Source: Andalucia godoyi (lineage: Eukaryota; Discoba; Jakobea; Jakobida; Andaluciidae). From it: a DNA stretch of 64,000 bases. Made by a program: the position numbers and the translations under genes. The DNA lies in the NCBI GenBank assembly GCA_009859145.1, contig VRVR01000023.1:205319-269318 (forward strand), in the 5' to 3' direction. This document shows, piece by piece, positions 60,502 through 64,000 of this stretch (position 1 is the first letter of the stretch; each line of letters begins with the position of its first letter). Under the pieces are notes generated by a model. That model did no database searches and was not told where the DNA came from. It saw nothing but the letters and a program-made list of their open reading frames with translations.

Positions 60502-62412
60502 ATGAGCGATGTATACAGTGATGATTCATTCGAGTCGATTGAGGAATCGGTGGCGTCTGCGCCCATTACTCCAAAGTCCGTGACGTCTGCGGCTTCGCAT
60601 CGGCGTTCTGCGATTGACTTACGACTGGTTGCGCTTGCTTCGAGTGAGGCGCACAGCCCAGGCCCGTCGACTGCGCGCAGCCGAAGCGACCGGTACTCTC
60701 CAGTGGCTTCCGCTCGTGCGAATCGCCAGGAATCTCCGCTGCAGAGCCCATCATCCTCTGCATATCGGTTTACAGGACCACAACAGTCGTTGGCGACTTC
60801 AGAATCAGCGACGCCAAAGCCAGCTGCTGCTGGTGGTCAAGGTGGATCCCGCAGCGCAGACTCGGAGGTTGACACGACACCACAAGCAGAAGCACAGTCC
60901 GTATTGTTTGCGCCGTACATTGACAAGATGATTCATTCTCAGCCATTGCGGTTCGCACATCACGCCGATTCCTCCAAGTTTCTTGACAAGGAAAACATCC
61001 TTGCGTACATGCATGAGATTCGAATGATGGACGAGTGCATTCTGGATCTTATCTGTGAGATGGCGTCTGCAGACTCCATGACGAATTCAGACCCGATTGA
61101 TGCGGTGGTCGTTGCGAAACAGACGAGCATCAAGAACGCGGTGTTGACGGAGGATACGGAACGAAGAAGCAAGTACCTCTCGCGAATTGGATCTCCATCG
61201 TTGGATGCTCCGGCGATGGTGGTGGATGTGGTGACAAATTTGCCCATGGTGCTTTCCGTGTCATTTGTTCGCTTGTTGTTTGTGCTTTCTGAACGACTCT
61301 GCAGCATGTTTGGCGCCTGGCATTCCAAGGACAGCGAAATGCTTCCACGCAATGAGAACAGTCAGCATGTCTCATTTGGCCTTGCTGAAAGACAAGATCG
61401 CCTGTATTTGGCCCTACACTTGTCACTTTTGCATCAATGCTATCCGATGTCAAATCATGCCGCGTTGTTTGGGTTGCTGCATGAAGAAGTTGACTTTGCT
61501 CTGCTCTGCATTCTCGATTATCTTTTCGATCGTGTAGTTCCTGGGAAGCATGTGTGGAGGCCGAGGAGGGTGGACGACGCTTCGTATGCATTTCATTGCG
61601 TTGCCGCCGTATCGCAGTTGAACGCGTCCATTTTGAGGAGTCTACGCCGAGACGACTGGGAAGATCGCCTGGCATTCGGTAACGAATCCATGAAAGAATT
61701 TCAGGATGTCAACTATGAGCGTGTGTTTGAACTTGTCCCAGGATCACCCTCTGCCGCACGCCCTTCCAACTCATCCACAAAGAAGAAGACGGTTGATGCC
61801 GTCGTTACTGCATTGTCTGCAAGCATTGCAAGGGACTTTCCACTGGTTGCGCAAGCTGAAATCGAGGAAATTGTGCTGGAGTCTGCCAGTCGTCTTCTCC
61901 AGGATGAGGTCATTGCAGCGTCCATCCAACGTCGCGCAAGGAAACAAGTGGGGAAGATTGACTTGCAACAGCGCCAGTGCCGTCCTGCAGATGTATCGGA
62001 AACCGTACTTCCCAACGCAGCGGGAGTCGGCGGAAGTTCAAACAGCATGATGCCGGCTCCAAATGATGACAGAGCGAGCGTCGCTTCATCAGCCACCGAT
62101 GCTGCGTCTGCTCTGTTTTTCGACTCGCACGCTTTTCCTCCTACAACGAGCTGCACGGATGCGGCATTCGAATCTCCTGCGGGGGATCTCTCTCATAGCC
62201 CCGAACCTCTAAGGAAAGGTCCTGTTGTGCAACCTGGCATGGATACTGGGGATGTCAAAAGAAAACGAAATCCCGTGAAAGGGACGTCCAAGGCTTCTTT
62301 CTCTTCTGCTTTATCAACGGTGAAAAAGACAACCACTCCACAGCGTCTTTCACCCACCCTAAACATGCCTGTTATGCACGGGTCTCCTGACGGAGTTGGG
62401 TGGGGAGATTGA
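60502..62412 (+). CDS. Unrecognised 636-aa protein with a conserved-looking helical core
   Basis: The N-terminal ~130 residues are acidic/Ser-rich then Ser/Pro/Gln-rich (MSDVYSDDSFESIEESVASA). The core (about 135-425) is helical and coding-like, with FAPYIDKMIHSQPLRFAHHA, HEIRMMDECILDLICEMASA and VDFALLCILDYLFDRVVPGK. After a Ser-rich linker a second helical block follows (VVTALSASIARDFPLVAQAE then EEIVLESASRLLQDEVIAAS). The C-terminus is basic and Ser/Thr-rich. I know no family that fits; a centrosomal or cytoskeletal protein is suggested only by the style of the N-terminus. ATG 60502 is the first in frame. Convergent with the decarboxylase (86 bp between stops). Confidence 0.65.
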   Translation: MSDVYSDDSFESIEESVASAPITPKSVTSAASHRRSAIDLRLVALASSEAHSPGPSTARSRSDRYSPVASARANRQESPLQSPSSSAYRFTGPQQSLATSESATPKPAAAGGQGGSRSADSEVDTTPQAEAQSVLFAPYIDKMIHSQPLRFAHHADSSKFLDKENILAYMHEIRMMDECILDLICEMASADSMTNSDPIDAVVVAKQTSIKNAVLTEDTERRSKYLSRIGSPSLDAPAMVVDVVTNLPMVLSVSFVRLLFVLSERLCSMFGAWHSKDSEMLPRNENSQHVSFGLAERQDRLYLALHLSLLHQCYPMSNHAALFGLLHEEVDFALLCILDYLFDRVVPGKHVWRPRRVDDASYAFHCVAAVSQLNASILRSLRRDDWEDRLAFGNESMKEFQDVNYERVFELVPGSPSAARPSNSSTKKKTVDAVVTALSASIARDFPLVAQAEIEEIVLESASRLLQDEVIAASIQRRARKQVGKIDLQQRQCRPADVSETVLPNAAGVGGSSNSMMPAPNDDRASVASSATDAASALFFDSHAFPPTTSCTDAAFESPAGDLSHSPEPLRKGPVVQPGMDTGDVKRKRNPVKGTSKASFSSALSTVKKTTTPQRLSPTLNMPVMHGSPDGVGWGD

Positions 62413-62498
62413 CAAACGTCAAATTGCAAAATCTGCAAAAATTAGCAAATTGCAAGTTACTTTTATTGGAACAAAAGCCGACTAGGGTCGCACGCGCG

Positions 62499-64000
62499 CT
62501 AGTGATGATGCGCAGAGGCTTCCACGTCTGTCGGTGGGTTTTTCAAAACCTCGTCCGCACAGTTGCAAATTTCCTTCCAGGCAGCCACGACATGTCGTTC
62601 TTTCGTGCATGGAACACCAACAGCAAACCTCAAGAACGTAGTCCCATGCACTACAGAATGCACAAGAAAGCATGTCCCCAGAGAGTTGAGTCGGTCCAGC
62701 ACTGCGCGATTCGCGGCGTTCGTCGAATTCAGTCTGAAGCACACCAGGGACAGTACAGTGGGTTTGAAGAGGGAAAATCGTCGGGATGGGTCAGATGTCA
62801 CGAGAGTGGAGAACACTTCAGCAAGTTCGCATGTCTATAGGAAAAGATGAGAAATCAGAAAAGGAAAACCAAACATCCTGCAGCATATAAAAACAGGGGG
62901 GAAAGAAGGCAATAATAAAATTGAATTAAAATAATAAAATAGAGAAGAGAAATCTGGAGAAGCAATTGTTGCAGTAGAGGGGGGAAAAACCGGTGGACAT
63001 ACTTTCCGAATGTGCGAGCGAATGCCTTGCAGTCCATAGCACCGCAGCACAAGCCACAGCTTGATTGCGCGGAACCTTCGTCCAAGAGGGATTTGCCAAT
63101 CGCGATAGTCCGTTACGGTGCCAGACTCGGTCCACTTGTTGCGCAAGTACTCTGGAGTGATGGACAACACATCCAACAGGGCGGATCTGTCCTTGACCCA
63201 CATACACGAACAGTCAAAATTCACGAGCATCCACTTGTGTGCATTGAAGTTGAACGAATCTGCATATTCGACTCCATTTAGCAATTTCCTGTACTCGGGG
63301 CAGATGCACGCAGAGCCAGCATACGCAGCATCCACGTGCAGCCACATTCCATTGCTATTGCAAAACCCTCCAATCTCGGTGAGGGGATCAAACGCACAAA
63401 CCGATGTTGTACCAACGGTGGCGCAAACAAAGAAAGGAACAAGACCATTTGCAGTGTCTTGCATGACCATATCAAACAACGCAACAGGAGAAAACGAGAA
63501 GGTTTTCGAGTCCGAGGGCAGCAATCGCAGGTTAGCACCGTCAATCCCCAGAATCTTGAATGCCTTTGTGATGGAAGAGTGCGCTTGGTCCGAGGCATAT
63601 ACCACAAACTTGGACGTCCAATCTTTTGCAAGCGCGCCAGATTCGCCGGTGCTCGCTAGAGTCGCGAGCTTGCGGTGTCGTGCCGCGAGCATGGCAACCA
63701 GCACGCTTTCCGAGGCTGTACCTTGGATGACCCCGCCTCCCTTTCCTGTCGACAAAAACTCTGCGGGCAGATCGAGCGCCCTTGCCAGCCAGTCCATCAC
63801 CACGGTTTCAAGCTCCGTACACGCCGGCGAGTTGATCCATGAGAACCCAATGCAGTTGATCGCTGCGGACAGCATTTCTCCCACAATTCCAGGAAACGAC
63901 GAATTCGCTGGGAAATACGCGAAGAAGTTGGGAGACTGCCAGTGAGTCACACCAGGCATGACGAAGTGCTCAAAGTCTGCAAAAACGTCACGAAAGTCCT
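62499..64000 (-). CDS. Aromatic L-amino-acid decarboxylase family (PLP), spliced, 5' end outside window
   Basis: Group II PLP decarboxylase. Exon (64000 to 63003), 168-nt intron (63002 to 62835; donor GTATGT, acceptor CTATAG) and last exon (62834 to 62499) join in phase 0 as IRK|TCELAEVF. Without splicing the protein would lose the conserved C-terminus (LVCFRLNSTN, then FLRFAVGVP). Family motifs: MPGVTHWQSPNFFAYFP, GFSWINSPACTELETVVMDW, ASDQAHSS with the ring-stacking His, WLHVDAAYAG and NFNAHKWMLVNFDCS with the PLP-binding Lys. The mobile-loop Tyr is kept in TVTDYRDW. Both His and Tyr point to decarboxylation rather than the aldehyde-synthase side branch. The frame continues past the right edge, so the N-terminus is missing. 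Substrate (Dopa, Trp, Tyr, Phe) cannot be told. Confidence 0.93.

Overview
This is a gene-dense stretch of a eukaryotic nuclear genome, with about 30 protein genes in 64 kb on both strands. Most genes are single long open frames. The introns I can support are short (68-168 nt), start GTATGT, GTAAGT or GTATGA, and end in TAG or CAG. Genes for an HSP90/TRAP1 with an organelle-type leader, transportin, ERCC1, RPAP1, TTI1, YIPF and a SECIS-binding protein show that it is eukaryotic. SECIS-binding protein 2 implies selenoprotein synthesis, which argues against the common (Dikarya) fungi, even though fungal-looking Zn2Cys6 regulators are abundant. Compactness, rarity of introns and gene mix fit a unicellular red alga of the Porphyridium type. 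That is inference, not proof.

Layout. 0-3 kb: a SAM methyltransferase (5' end uncertain) converges on a T4 Rnl2-type RNA ligase. 3.4-19.8 kb: five same-strand genes form a regulator cluster. Three carry an N-terminal Zn2Cys6 cluster and a C-terminal PAS-like domain (ERT1/AcuK architecture); one has only the PAS-like half and one only the zinc half. The spacers are long (1-3 kb) and hold microsatellites, eroded coding-like segments on the minus strand and one possible small spliced gene. 20-30 kb: strictosidine-synthase-like propeller, mannose-6-phosphate isomerase, WDR41-like protein, RPAP1 and a TPR protein. 30-39 kb: Myb regulator, YIPF protein, TRAP1-like HSP90 and alanyl-tRNA synthetase. 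39.4-40.6 kb: a broken TnpB/Fanzor-like gene. 40.7-49.9 kb: SECIS-binding protein 2 (spliced), transportin, a LEA2-type membrane protein, the LYR protein SDHAF1 and two unrecognised proteins. 50-62.4 kb: TTI1, three proteins of unknown function, ERCC1 and an Rrp8-like methyltransferase. 62.5-64 kb: a spliced aromatic amino-acid decarboxylase that runs off the window.

Apart from the regulator cluster, neighbours are mostly unrelated housekeeping genes in divergent or convergent pairs with 50-500 bp spacers. The regulator cluster is the one region that looks like a local, recently expanding system. The most notable single items are this cluster, the Fanzor-like remnant, the phage-type RNA ligase, and a canonical PCNA-binding motif in the ERCC1 tail.
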